Shown here one piece after another: positions 1 to 4,908 of a stretch of DNA of 5,089 bases. The DNA comes from an uncultured Candidatus Saccharibacteria bacterium (GTDB lineage Bacteria; Patescibacteriota; Saccharimonadia; Saccharimonadales; Saccharimonadaceae): assembly GCA_946187605.1 (NCBI GenBank), contig CAMHRH010000058.1, positions 1 to 5,089 on the forward strand, read 5' to 3'. Position numbers and translations under genes: made by a program. Under the pieces are notes generated by a model. It was not told the origin of the DNA. It did not search any database and saw nothing but the letters and a program-made list of their open reading frames with translations. Numbering within the stretch: the stretch's first letter is position 1; the number at the start of each line of letters is the position of its first letter.

Positions 1-905
1 ATGGTGGCGAAAATGCGCCAGCGGCAATATCGAGTGTGCCTGGTGCAATCCGAATCCCGGAAAATACGCCAACGAGAAAGGGCTATAGCTTCGTAGGCTG
101 GTCAATTGGGAAGAGTGCGGATGAGCCGGATTATATGCCGAATGATGTCTATGAAGAAAATACGAGCATTATACTCTATGCGATTTGGGATCAAAATAGC
201 GTAGATGTTGTGATGTATGCGAATGACGGTACAAAAGATTTATATAAGTTCAGTGTTGAGCCTGGTAGTAAGGTTACGTTGACCTATCGGCCAGAGGTCA
301 GAGCAGAATATTCGTTGCTCGGTTGGAGTGTTAAGAAGGACTCTGAAGCTATAGATTATGCTTGCGACGAAATAGTTGAAGTCGGCACTAATGGACTAAT
401 CCTGTATGCAGTATGGCAGGGGCCAGAGAAGACGGTCGACTTTAATGCGAATGGCGGCGAAGGCGAAGATGAGACGCAGGAAGCGACGCCAGAGACGATA
501 GTTACGGATAAGCCAGTAGTGACAGTTCCGGATGCTGAAGTCGAGCGCGATGGCTACACTTTCGAGGGCTGGAGTGAAAAAGAGGAGCCTACGGATGAGG
601 ATAAGGTATATAAAGCCGGCGAGGAGTATGTTTTGCCCGAAGGTACGGAAGCTACTTTGTATGCAAAGTGGGTTGTAGATGGGCGTTCTATCAATGAGGA
701 CGGTTGTGCTGTAGACAATCCGGATTGTATCTGTGAAGTCGATGTTAATAACCAAATTTGCAAGAATGAAGCAAAAGAGGAATTGCCGAAAACTGGTCCT
801 GGCGAAGTCGCGTTATTATTAGTATCTGTTATCGCGATAGTGACGGGCGGCGTTTATTGGTATAGGAGCTTTAACGAGCTGTCGGAGCTCGAAAAGAAGC
901 TTTAG
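1..905 (+). CDS. LPXTG-anchored InlB-repeat surface protein, 5' truncated by the window edge
   Basis: This is a sortase-anchored cell-surface protein, visible only in its last 300 residues. The frame is open from base 3 (first complete codon GGT), so residue n starts at base 3n. The codons before GTG 36 read GGENAPAA, which is a normal repeat start, so GTG 36 is not the true start. Three InlB B-type (Listeria-Bacteroides, Flg_new) repeats end in the paired motifs GYSFVGW/LYAIW (27-33, 58-62), YSLLGW/LYAVW (103-108, 134-138) and GYTFEGW/LYAKW (184-190, 219-223). A linker with four cysteines (235, 242, 244, 253) follows. Next come LPKTG at 261-265, a hydrophobic segment at about 269-287, and a 13-residue charged tail ending EKKL. 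Family knowledge says a sortase cleaves T-G and joins the protein to the wall; such repeat proteins often act in adhesion. The specific ligand is unknown. No terminator is visible after the stop. Confidence 0.9.
   Translation, partial: GGENAPAAISSVPGAIRIPENTPTRKGYSFVGWSIGKSADEPDYMPNDVYEENTSIILYAIWDQNSVDVVMYANDGTKDLYKFSVEPGSKVTLTYRPEVRAEYSLLGWSVKKDSEAIDYACDEIVEVGTNGLILYAVWQGPEKTVDFNANGGEGEDETQEATPETIVTDKPVVTVPDAEVERDGYTFEGWSEKEEPTDEDKVYKAGEEYVLPEGTEATLYAKWVVDGRSINEDGCAVDNPDCICEVDVNNQICKNEAKEELPKTGPGEVALLLVSVIAIVTGGVYWYRSFNELSELEKKL
3..671 (+). repeat. Three tandem InlB B-type (Flg_new-like) protein repeats
   Basis: Three diverged coding repeats of about 62 (incomplete on the left), 76 and 85 residues end at bases 188, 416 and 671. 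Each has a G-Y-x-F-x-G-W-S-like core (the second has YSLLGWS), then an acidic loop, then L-Y-A-x-W. The third is longest because of a Glu/Asp/Thr-rich insertion after its NANGG motif (about residues 152-171). They are repeats at the protein level only; the DNA copies are too diverged to look like recent duplication. More copies probably lie to the left. Confidence 0.85.
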
Positions 906-920
906 CGGTATTCAGTGCCA

Positions 921-949
921 TTGACTTTAGGCGAATATTGTTGTATTAT
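921..949 (+). promoter_or_regulatory. Sigma70-type promoter for the 220-aa unknown gene
   Basis: TTGACT (921-926), a 17-base spacer and TATTAT (944-949) each match consensus at five of six positions. The predicted transcription start is near 956, giving a leader of about 77 bases before ATG 1033. This placement argues against translation starting at TTG 949. Confidence 0.7.
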
Positions 950-1016
950 TGGAGAGTTCGCTGAGGGGAGCAAAAGTTCTTATACGGTTTTTGTTCTCTG
1001 GTTCTGAAGAAATTTT

Positions 1017-1023
1017 GGAGGTG
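1017..1023 (+). promoter_or_regulatory. Shine-Dalgarno sequence that fixes the start at ATG 1033
   Basis: GGAGGTG lies nine bases before ATG 1033. It is the strongest ribosome binding site in this leader and lies downstream of the predicted transcription start. TTG 949 has no comparable site upstream. Confidence 0.8.
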
Positions 1024-1032
1024 CTAACTTTT

Positions 1033-1695
1033 ATGTTGGAGTATGACGAGTATATTCTAATGCTTGGTGTAGTAGAGCGCTGCATTAGAGAGAATATGAT
1101 GGGCGACTCTCTTGATCTTGCTGATCAGTACGCTTTGATGGTCCGTATCGGAGATTGCCTCGAATTCTTAATGCACGAATCGCAGGCATTTATGTATGAA
1201 GGGGAGACTCACGAGATCTTTAATGATTTAGACCTGGGTTGTTCTGATTTGAATGACTGCCGCAATGCATGCTGGAGAATTCCGGCCGAAGTTGCAGTTG
1301 AGACTTTGGATAAGTCTAGGAAGTTCACTGGTTTATATCGGATGTTGATGAGTAATGTTGATGAAAAAGTCCTGAACGGTAATATTGCCAGCATCATATT
1401 TGATGAGTGCATGTCGCATAAAAGTGATTATTCGGTATGCGGCAAGGATTGGCGTCGGCAGCTTGATTATTCGTGTAGGCTTATTAACTTAGTCGCAGAT
1501 TGGCGCGATACGACTATTCCGGAACTTCGAGGTTTTCTTTGCTATCTGGCATGTATAGCCAAGGTGGTGGCGTCCACGATAGACGATATGGTGGTCTGCT
1601 TGCGAGACGGCGATGTTCCTATAACAGATGAAGAAATATCGAGAGTGAAGCGAGTTTACGAGTTGGCTTGTGAGTACTGTCGCGAATTCGATTGA
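1033..1695 (+). CDS. Unknown cysteine-rich, probably helical protein, 220 aa
   Basis: I do not recognise this protein. The start is set at ATG 1033 by the GGAGGTG site; the frame is open back to TTG 949, but that codon lies under the promoter -10. The product has no signal peptide and looks mostly alpha-helical. It holds 13 cysteines, about 6% of residues, including C70/C76/C80, C170/C174 and C213/C216, without a classic zinc-finger spacing. Residues 167-183 are fairly hydrophobic, but contain a lysine, and are more likely a buried helix than a membrane segment. Several features line up with the next gene's product: P84-x3-AVE-x2-DK, W140, R149-L150 and I183-DD. The gene appears monocistronic, with its own promoter and a strong terminator 12 bases after the stop. 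Arginine codons AGA, AGG, CGG and CGA are common, suggesting modest expression. Confidence 0.75.
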   Translation: MLEYDEYILMLGVVERCIRENMMGDSLDLADQYALMVRIGDCLEFLMHESQAFMYEGETHEIFNDLDLGCSDLNDCRNACWRIPAEVAVETLDKSRKFTGLYRMLMSNVDEKVLNGNIASIIFDECMSHKSDYSVCGKDWRRQLDYSCRLINLVADWRDTTIPELRGFLCYLACIAKVVASTIDDMVVCLRDGDVPITDEEISRVKRVYELACEYCREFD

Positions 1696-1706
1696 AGAGA
1701 ACAATG

Positions 1707-1729
1707 ACCCCGACTACGGTCGGGGTTTT
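1707..1729 (+). terminator. Intrinsic terminator after the 220-aa gene
   Basis: ACCCCGAC (1707-1714) pairs perfectly with GTCGGGGT (1719-1726) around the four-base loop TACG. Four T residues at 1726-1729 follow the GC-rich stem. It lies between a stop codon and the next promoter. Confidence 0.88.
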
Positions 1730-1732
1730 ACT

Positions 1733-1760
1733 TTGACATTTTTTGATGATGTGGTATAAT
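1733..1760 (+). promoter_or_regulatory. Consensus sigma70 promoter for the 225-aa unknown gene
   Basis: TTGACA (1733-1738), a 16-base spacer and TATAAT (1755-1760) are both perfect hexamers. TGG directly before the -10 adds an extended -10 element. The -35 begins four bases after the previous terminator's T-run. The predicted start is near 1767, giving a leader of about 82 bases. This is the strongest promoter in the window by sequence. Confidence 0.88.
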
Positions 1761-1775
1761 AAAGAATGAAGTAGG

Positions 1776-1797
1776 ACGCTATTAATTTAGCGTTTTT
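1776..1797 (+). promoter_or_regulatory. Attenuator-like hairpin with T-run in the leader of the 225-aa gene
   Basis: ACGCTA (1776-1781) pairs with TAGCGT (1788-1793) around a six-base loop. Five T residues end at 1797, and a second run of six T lies at 1802-1807. It sits only about 10 bases after the predicted transcription start. The stem has three G-C pairs, so it would be a weak terminator. It could be an early attenuator or a 5'-end stabilising hairpin. I see no alternative pairing strand or known riboswitch core. Confidence 0.45.
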
Positions 1798-1848
1798 CTC
1801 GTTTTTTATCAGTTTTTGGCTAAGAATTAAGAAAGGTGGGTTTTCTTT

Positions 1849-2526
1849 ATGTCTATTTATAATTATTCGGCGGGCATTGATTTTGCGATTAGCTGTATTG
1901 CGATTCTTGATGCGGATTTTACCGATATAGAGTGCGGCAAGGCGTTACTGAAGCGCGTTATTATGCCTCTTATTGGTATTCTCGAGAAGGATGCGCGCCT
2001 AGTGGGCGATTCGAGCGTGTTTGAGCGCTGGCTTGGTGGCCTGCGTTTAGATGCTGCTTTAGCGGTCAATCAGGTGGTAAATACGGGAATATTGGCTCCT
2101 GATGATGCGGTCGAGATTGTTGACCGGGAGCTTAGGTATTGCTACACAATGGAACTCCTTAGCAGTGCGCTAAAGACGAAAAAGCTCATTAATGTCGATA
2201 AGAATGGCGGTTGCGATATTCTTCCGATTAAGGCTTCAGATCCGGGCTCGTGGAATAGTTTCTCAAATCGCTTAACGTTCGTCGATATGGTTTACAGCTT
2301 GCAGGACAAATACTTGCATAAGCAGTTCCTGCCGAAGCGTTATGCGGATATTAACAAAAAGCTAAGCGATATTGTTTATTCGATTTGTGTTGGCATTATT
2401 GATGAGCTTGGCGATTATGCTGAGGCTGCGACGATGGATACGTCGTTAATGAATGTGTATAATCGGGCGGTAATATCGCTTGACGGTATTCGCGACCAGA
2501 GAGAGGAGATATTTAGATTTAAATAA
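1849..2526 (+). CDS. Unknown probably helical protein, 225 aa
   Basis: I do not recognise this protein. ATG 1849 follows an AAAGGTGG site nine bases upstream, so the start is well supported. The product is soluble-looking and mostly helical, with no signal peptide or clear membrane segment and few cysteines (C16, C29, C98, C122, C180). A glycine-rich joint near residues 119-134 (NGGC, then DPGSW) may separate an N-terminal from a C-terminal helical half. It shares with the preceding product P84-x2-AVE-x2-DR at nearly the same residue number, a tryptophan (135 versus 140), an R-L pair (141-142 versus 149-150) and an I-D-acidic motif (184-186 versus 183-185). This suggests remote paralogy but was judged by eye only. 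The gene is monocistronic, between a perfect promoter and a strong terminator, so it could be well transcribed. Confidence 0.78.
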   Translation: MSIYNYSAGIDFAISCIAILDADFTDIECGKALLKRVIMPLIGILEKDARLVGDSSVFERWLGGLRLDAALAVNQVVNTGILAPDDAVEIVDRELRYCYTMELLSSALKTKKLINVDKNGGCDILPIKASDPGSWNSFSNRLTFVDMVYSLQDKYLHKQFLPKRYADINKKLSDIVYSICVGIIDELGDYAEAATMDTSLMNVYNRAVISLDGIRDQREEIFRFK

Positions 2527-2538
2527 TTCTTGCCACTT

Positions 2539-2565
2539 AGCGCCCCGATGGATGGGGCGCTTTTT
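2539..2565 (+). terminator. Intrinsic terminator after the 225-aa gene
   Basis: AGCGCCCC (2539-2546) pairs with GGGGCGCT (2554-2561), with a further G-T pair inside, around a short loop. Five T residues at 2561-2565 follow. The stem is very GC-rich, and the element starts 12 bases after the stop codon. Confidence 0.92.
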
Positions 2566-2578
2566 GCTGGGTGTGCGT

Positions 2579-2584
2579 TATAAT
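2579..2584 (+). promoter_or_regulatory. Probable -10 element for the 166-aa unknown gene
   Basis: TATAAT (2579-2584) is a perfect -10, followed by ATAGG. No convincing -35 exists at 16-18 bases upstream, because that position falls in the right arm and T-run of the preceding terminator. No TGn extended -10 is present either. The predicted start is near 2591, giving a leader of about 60 bases. Transcription may need an activator or be weak. Confidence 0.5.
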
Positions 2585-2650
2585 ATAGGCAATAAGGGGG
2601 ATCGTTCTTTAAAACGGTTTGCGTATTTTGCTTGATAGGAGGGGATATAG

Positions 2651-3151
2651 ATGAGTGGTATCGGGGCTTATGTCGACTTTGAGAAGAAAGTACGTGATAT
2701 GTCTGGTTTGTTGCCAAGATATATCGCCGAGCTGGCGATAACATGGGTTCTTGATGAGACGCTGAAAGTGTATGGGCCGGAAACGGAAGAGATGGCGGAG
2801 TTCAACGAGATATATAGCAACATGAAGATAAAGATGCGAGGCTGTGAGGTGGCGACGCTGTCGTGGGCAGAGAACTCGACGCCGCTCTATTTTGTTGCGC
2901 GTGCCGGGATTGATGCTTGTGTTGCTGAATCGCGTGAGTTGTCTGCGTCGAGCGCCGACAAAAACGAGAAAACTGCTATGGCGAGACTTTTATTTCGCAC
3001 GGCGAGGTTTGTGCAGGTATGCTCGCAGACGGCGCTTGGGTTGTCTTATGAACTAAGTGGTAACAGGGCGCGCTCTGATTGCCGGCGTTTTCAGGATTTG
3101 CATAATGAAGCGGAGTCGTTAGCGCTGATTGGCGCGAGCTATTTTACGTAA
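2651..3151 (+). CDS. Unknown helical protein, 166 aa
   Basis: I do not recognise this protein. ATG 2651 lies eight bases after AGGAGG (2637-2642), so the start is firm. The product looks cytoplasmic and mainly helical, with an acidic stretch at residues 44-53 and a basic, Arg-rich C-terminal half (112-147). It has four cysteines. A Gly then Phe pattern, G42-x8-F51 before a hydrophobic turn, resembles G57/F63 of the 220-aa product and G53/F58 of the 225-aa product, but the match is too weak to prove homology. It sits alone between a -10 element and a terminator. Its coding sequence is GC-richer than its neighbours' and uses AGA, AGG, CGA and CGG alongside CGC, unlike the ribosomal-protein operon that follows. 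A 70-residue open frame inside it (2844-3056) is taken to be a shadow. Confidence 0.75.
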   Translation: MSGIGAYVDFEKKVRDMSGLLPRYIAELAITWVLDETLKVYGPETEEMAEFNEIYSNMKIKMRGCEVATLSWAENSTPLYFVARAGIDACVAESRELSASSADKNEKTAMARLLFRTARFVQVCSQTALGLSYELSGNRARSDCRRFQDLHNEAESLALIGASYFT

Positions 3152-3163
3152 ATGCGTAAAGAT

Positions 3164-3194
3164 TGCCTCCAGGCTTAGGCCCGGAGGCGTTTTT
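3164..3194 (+). terminator. Intrinsic terminator after the 166-aa gene
   Basis: GCCTCC (3165-3170) pairs with GGAGGC (3183-3188). Past one A-C mismatch, GGC (3172-3174) pairs with GCC (3179-3181) around the loop TTAG. A T-G pair closes the base, and five T residues at 3190-3194 follow. It insulates the unknown genes from the rpsF operon. Confidence 0.9.
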
Positions 3195-3195
3195 G

Positions 3196-3224
3196 TTGAT
3201 TTTTAAGGGTGTTTGTGGTATTAT
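3196..3224 (+). promoter_or_regulatory. Promoter of the rpsF-ssb-rpsR-efp-miaA operon
   Basis: TTGATT (3196-3201), a 17-base spacer and TATTAT (3219-3224) form a sigma70-type promoter, helped by an extended -10 TGG at 3216-3218. The block TGTGGTAT(A/T)AT is shared with the promoter at 1733-1760. The -35 starts two bases after the preceding terminator ends. The predicted start is near 3231, giving a leader of about 83 bases. Confidence 0.75.
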
Positions 3225-3242
3225 TTAGGCTAATATTAGCTC

Positions 3243-3295
3243 AGCAGAAGGCGTGTTAATAAGACTCTCAACAGAGAGTTTATCGAGCTTCTGCT
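3243..3295 (+). promoter_or_regulatory. Structured rpsF leader, candidate S6:S18 autoregulatory element
   Basis: AGCAGAAG (3243-3250) pairs perfectly with CTTCTGCT (3288-3295). Inside, ACTCTC (3264-3269) pairs with GAGAGT (3274-3279) around the loop AACA, extended by a G-T and an A-T pair. The two stems are separated by an asymmetric internal loop of roughly 11 and 6 bases. The element ends seven bases before the Shine-Dalgarno site. Leaders bound by the S6:S18 complex upstream of rpsF are known in many bacteria and have a stem, bulge and hairpin layout. I do not see the CCG trinucleotide expected in that motif, so this could be a divergent form or another leader class. It lacks a T-run, so any control would more likely act on translation. 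Confidence 0.6.
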
Positions 3296-3302
3296 TTAAC
3301 CA

Positions 3303-3308
3303 AAGGAG
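3303..3308 (+). promoter_or_regulatory. Shine-Dalgarno sequence that fixes the rpsF start at ATG 3314
   Basis: AAGGAG lies five bases before ATG 3314. The alternative in-frame GTG at 3308 begins inside this site and so cannot be its target. Starting at 3314 also gives the usual S6 N-terminus, M-R-E-Y-E. Confidence 0.85.
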
Positions 3309-3313
3309 TGTTC

Positions 3314-3661
3314 ATGCGAGAATACGAATTAACCGTGCTCGTTCATCCAGATTTGGAGATGAATCTTGAGGCGGCAACCGACAAGATCAAGGCTTTGATC
3401 GAGGCTAACGGCGGTAAGATTACCAAGGAAGCCAATGAAGGCAAGAAGCGTCTTGCTTATCAGATTAAGGGTCAGGACTTTGCGGTTTATTACTATTACG
3501 AATTGGAACTTCCGGCACAGGCTCCAGCGAAGATTTCTTCGGTTCTGAATATTACCGATGAAGCGATTCGCTATTTGCTCGTAGCCAAAGATCCACGTCG
3601 TGAAAAGATGTTGGCAAAACGCCAAGAGCGCAAAACGCAAGAAGAAAAAGAGGAGGAATAA
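3314..3661 (+). CDS. rpsF: 30S ribosomal protein S6
   Basis: S6 is a small-subunit protein that pairs with S18 on the 30S platform and binds the central domain of 16S rRNA. The 115-residue product fits the family: N-terminal M-R-E-Y-E-L strand (1-6), a helix at about 18-32 followed by A-N-G-G (31-34), the conserved G-K-K-R-L-A-Y stretch (43-49), a Y-rich strand (59-62), and the I-R-Y-L-L-V strand (85-90). The last 20 residues form a Lys/Arg/Glu-rich tail ending E-K-E-E-E, a common disordered extension. The start is chosen from the Shine-Dalgarno site; two upstream in-frame codons are not used. It is the first gene of its operon, behind a structured leader, and ssb follows three bases after the stop. 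Arginine codons are nearly all CGT/CGC, as in highly expressed genes. Confidence 0.97.
   Translation: MREYELTVLVHPDLEMNLEAATDKIKALIEANGGKITKEANEGKKRLAYQIKGQDFAVYYYYELELPAQAPAKISSVLNITDEAIRYLLVAKDPRREKMLAKRQERKTQEEKEEE
3651..3656 (+). promoter_or_regulatory. ssb Shine-Dalgarno sequence embedded in the end of rpsF
   Basis: AGGAGG sits within the GAG-GAG-GAA codons for the last glutamates of S6, eight bases before ATG 3665. The acidic tail of S6 and ribosome loading on ssb therefore share the same bases, which favours translational coupling. Confidence 0.8.
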
Positions 3662-3664
3662 TAT

Positions 3665-4117
3665 ATGGCGCGTGGTTTTAGCAAAGTTATCATCATGGGA
3701 AACATTACTCGTGACCCAGAATTACGTTCGACGCCGAGCGGAACACAGGTTTGCAGTTTTTCGGTGGCAGTGAATCGTAATTATCGTGATAGCTCTGGCG
3801 AGCAAAAGGATAATGTATCATTCTTTGACTGCTCAGCGTGGGGCAAATCTGGTGAAATCATCGCGCAATATGCCAAAAAAGGGAGCGGAATTTTAGTTTC
3901 CGGTCGTCTAGACCAGCGTAGCTGGGAAGACAAGGAAGGTCAAAAGCGCTCTCGTGTTGAAATCGTAGTCGAAGATTTCAATTTTGTGGGTGGTGGTAAT
4001 TCGGATGGCGGTAGCTTTGGTGGCGGCGCGAAGAGCACTTCGAGTGCGGCCGCAACCGATGTGGCGCCAGATGATATTAGCGACGACCCAATTGATTTAA
4101 GTGAAATTCCATTTTAG
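3665..4117 (+). CDS. ssb: Single-stranded DNA-binding protein
   Basis: SSB coats single-stranded DNA during replication, repair and recombination and recruits partner proteins through its C-terminal tip. The 150-residue product has an OB-fold at about 5-108, with G-N-I-T-R-D-P-E-L-R (12-21), aromatic residues suited to stacking on bases (F53/F54, W59, W87), and the S-A-W-G-K stretch (57-61). A Gly/Ser-rich linker spans about 109-132, and an acidic tail from D136 ends in D-L-S-E-I-P-F, close to the usual D-D-x-I-P-F partner-binding tip. The length is somewhat short for a bacterial SSB because the linker is short. The placement between rpsF and rpsR is the widespread bacterial arrangement; rpsR follows 11 bases later. 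Confidence 0.97.
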   Translation: MARGFSKVIIMGNITRDPELRSTPSGTQVCSFSVAVNRNYRDSSGEQKDNVSFFDCSAWGKSGEIIAQYAKKGSGILVSGRLDQRSWEDKEGQKRSRVEIVVEDFNFVGGGNSDGGSFGGGAKSTSSAAATDVAPDDISDDPIDLSEIPF

Positions 4118-4128
4118 AAAGGATAATA

Positions 4129-4326
4129 ATGAAGCGTTATAAGAATGACCCTGATATGTATTTCGATTATCGTGACGTGAAGACTCTTCAGCGTTACGTC
4201 GATGCATACGGTCGTATTGAACCTATTAGCAAGACTGGTTTGTCGGCAAAGCAACAGCGTCAGCTCGCTGTCGCCGTAAAACGCGCTCGTCATCTAGCAT
4301 TAATGCCATTTGTGGCAGCTGCTTAA
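4129..4326 (+). CDS. rpsR: 30S ribosomal protein S18
   Basis: S18 binds next to S6 on the 30S platform. The 65-residue product carries the S18 core: F-D-Y-R-D-V-K-T-L (12-20), Y-G-R-I-E-P (27-32), K-T-G (35-37), and Q-R-Q-L-A-V-A-V-K-R-A-R-H-L-A-L-M-P-F (43-61). It has no cysteine, so it is a form without zinc-binding residues. At 33-34 it has I-S where the common form has two arginines after the proline. It is at the short end of the family, with almost nothing before the core. An AAAGGA site lies five bases before ATG 4129. A basic protein rich in CGT/CGC codons, it fits the high-expression operon. Confidence 0.96.
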   Translation: MKRYKNDPDMYFDYRDVKTLQRYVDAYGRIEPISKTGLSAKQQRQLAVAVKRARHLALMPFVAAA

Positions 4327-4341
4327 GGCGAGGTTTGCGTT

Positions 4342-4902
4342 ATGTATGGACCAACTGATTTAAAGAAAAATACCTTGATTACTTTGGATGGCCAACCATA
4401 CAAAGTAATTGAGTACTCCCAGAAGGTCATGGGGCGTGGCGGAAGCATCGTTAACGTCAAGGTAAAGAATCTAATTACTGGTGCTTTGCTTCCAAAGACC
4501 TTTAAGGGGCAGGAAAAGATTGAGCCGGCTGAGGTAACAAATCAGACTGTGCAATATCTATATAATGATGGCGAGAAGTTCTATTTTATGGATCCGACGA
4601 CTTTTGAGCAGTATGAATTGGCTGCCGATATGGTTGGAGACGCAAAGGATTTCTTGAAAGAGGGCTCAGAAGCTGAAATTCAGTTCTATAATGAAATGCC
4701 GATTAACTTGAATTTGCCAAAGAATGTTTGGTTGACGGTTGAATATACCGAGACGGCAGTTAAGGGCGATACGTCTTCATCAATTGTGAAAGACGCAAAG
4801 CTCGAAACTGGTGTCATCGTGAAAGTGCCGGCTTTTATTAAGACTGGCGATGTTATTTCGGTAGATACTGAGACTTATGCTTATCGCGAGCGTCAAAAAT
4901 AG
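4342..4902 (+). CDS. efp: Elongation factor P with arginine at the loop tip
   Basis: EF-P binds between the P and E sites and rescues ribosomes stalled at polyproline. The 186-residue length is standard for the three-domain protein: KOW-like domain I (about 1-62), OB domain II (about 66-127, with the Y-L-Y-N-D-G motif at 72-77), and OB domain III (about 128-186). The family signature of domain III lies at 150-169 and includes K-V-P-A-F at 161-165. The domain I loop reads V-M-G-R-G-G (29-34), so the tip residue normally modified is Arg32 rather than the lysine of the E. coli type. In Pseudomonas-type EF-P an arginine here is rhamnosylated by EarP; no EarP-like gene is in this window, so the modification state is unknown. 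The ribosome site GGCGAGG (4327-4333) is weaker than its neighbours'. miaA follows six bases after the stop. Confidence 0.97.
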   Translation: MYGPTDLKKNTLITLDGQPYKVIEYSQKVMGRGGSIVNVKVKNLITGALLPKTFKGQEKIEPAEVTNQTVQYLYNDGEKFYFMDPTTFEQYELAADMVGDAKDFLKEGSEAEIQFYNEMPINLNLPKNVWLTVEYTETAVKGDTSSSIVKDAKLETGVIVKVPAFIKTGDVISVDTETYAYRERQK

Positions 4903-4908
4903 GGATAA

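Noticed and set aside
36..38. GTG 36 as the start of the surface protein
   Set aside because: The frame continues upstream with normal repeat sequence (G-G-E-N-A-P) to the window edge, and no ribosome site precedes the GTG.
396..755. Minus-strand open frames of 119 and 69 residues opposite the surface protein
   Set aside because: They are antisense to clear InlB repeats and have no recognisable domain or ribosome site.
875..891. Inverted repeat CGAGCT/AGCTCG at the end of the surface-protein gene as a terminator
   Set aside because: The stem is only 6 bp, lies within the coding sequence, and is followed by A-rich rather than T-rich sequence.
965..1001. Possible pairing of GAGCAAAA with TTTTGTTCTC in the leader of the 220-aa gene
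   Set aside because: It needs a two-base bulge, is AT-rich, and no T-run or conserved motif follows.
2604..2617. Short CGTT/AACG hairpin in the leader of the 166-aa gene
   Set aside because: Only four pairs, with no clean T-run directly after it, so it is easily chance.
2844..3056. A 70-residue + strand open frame, very rich in Arg and Leu, inside the 166-aa gene
   Set aside because: It overlaps a gene with a good ribosome site, and its composition is that of a shifted frame of GC-rich DNA; no ribosome site precedes it.
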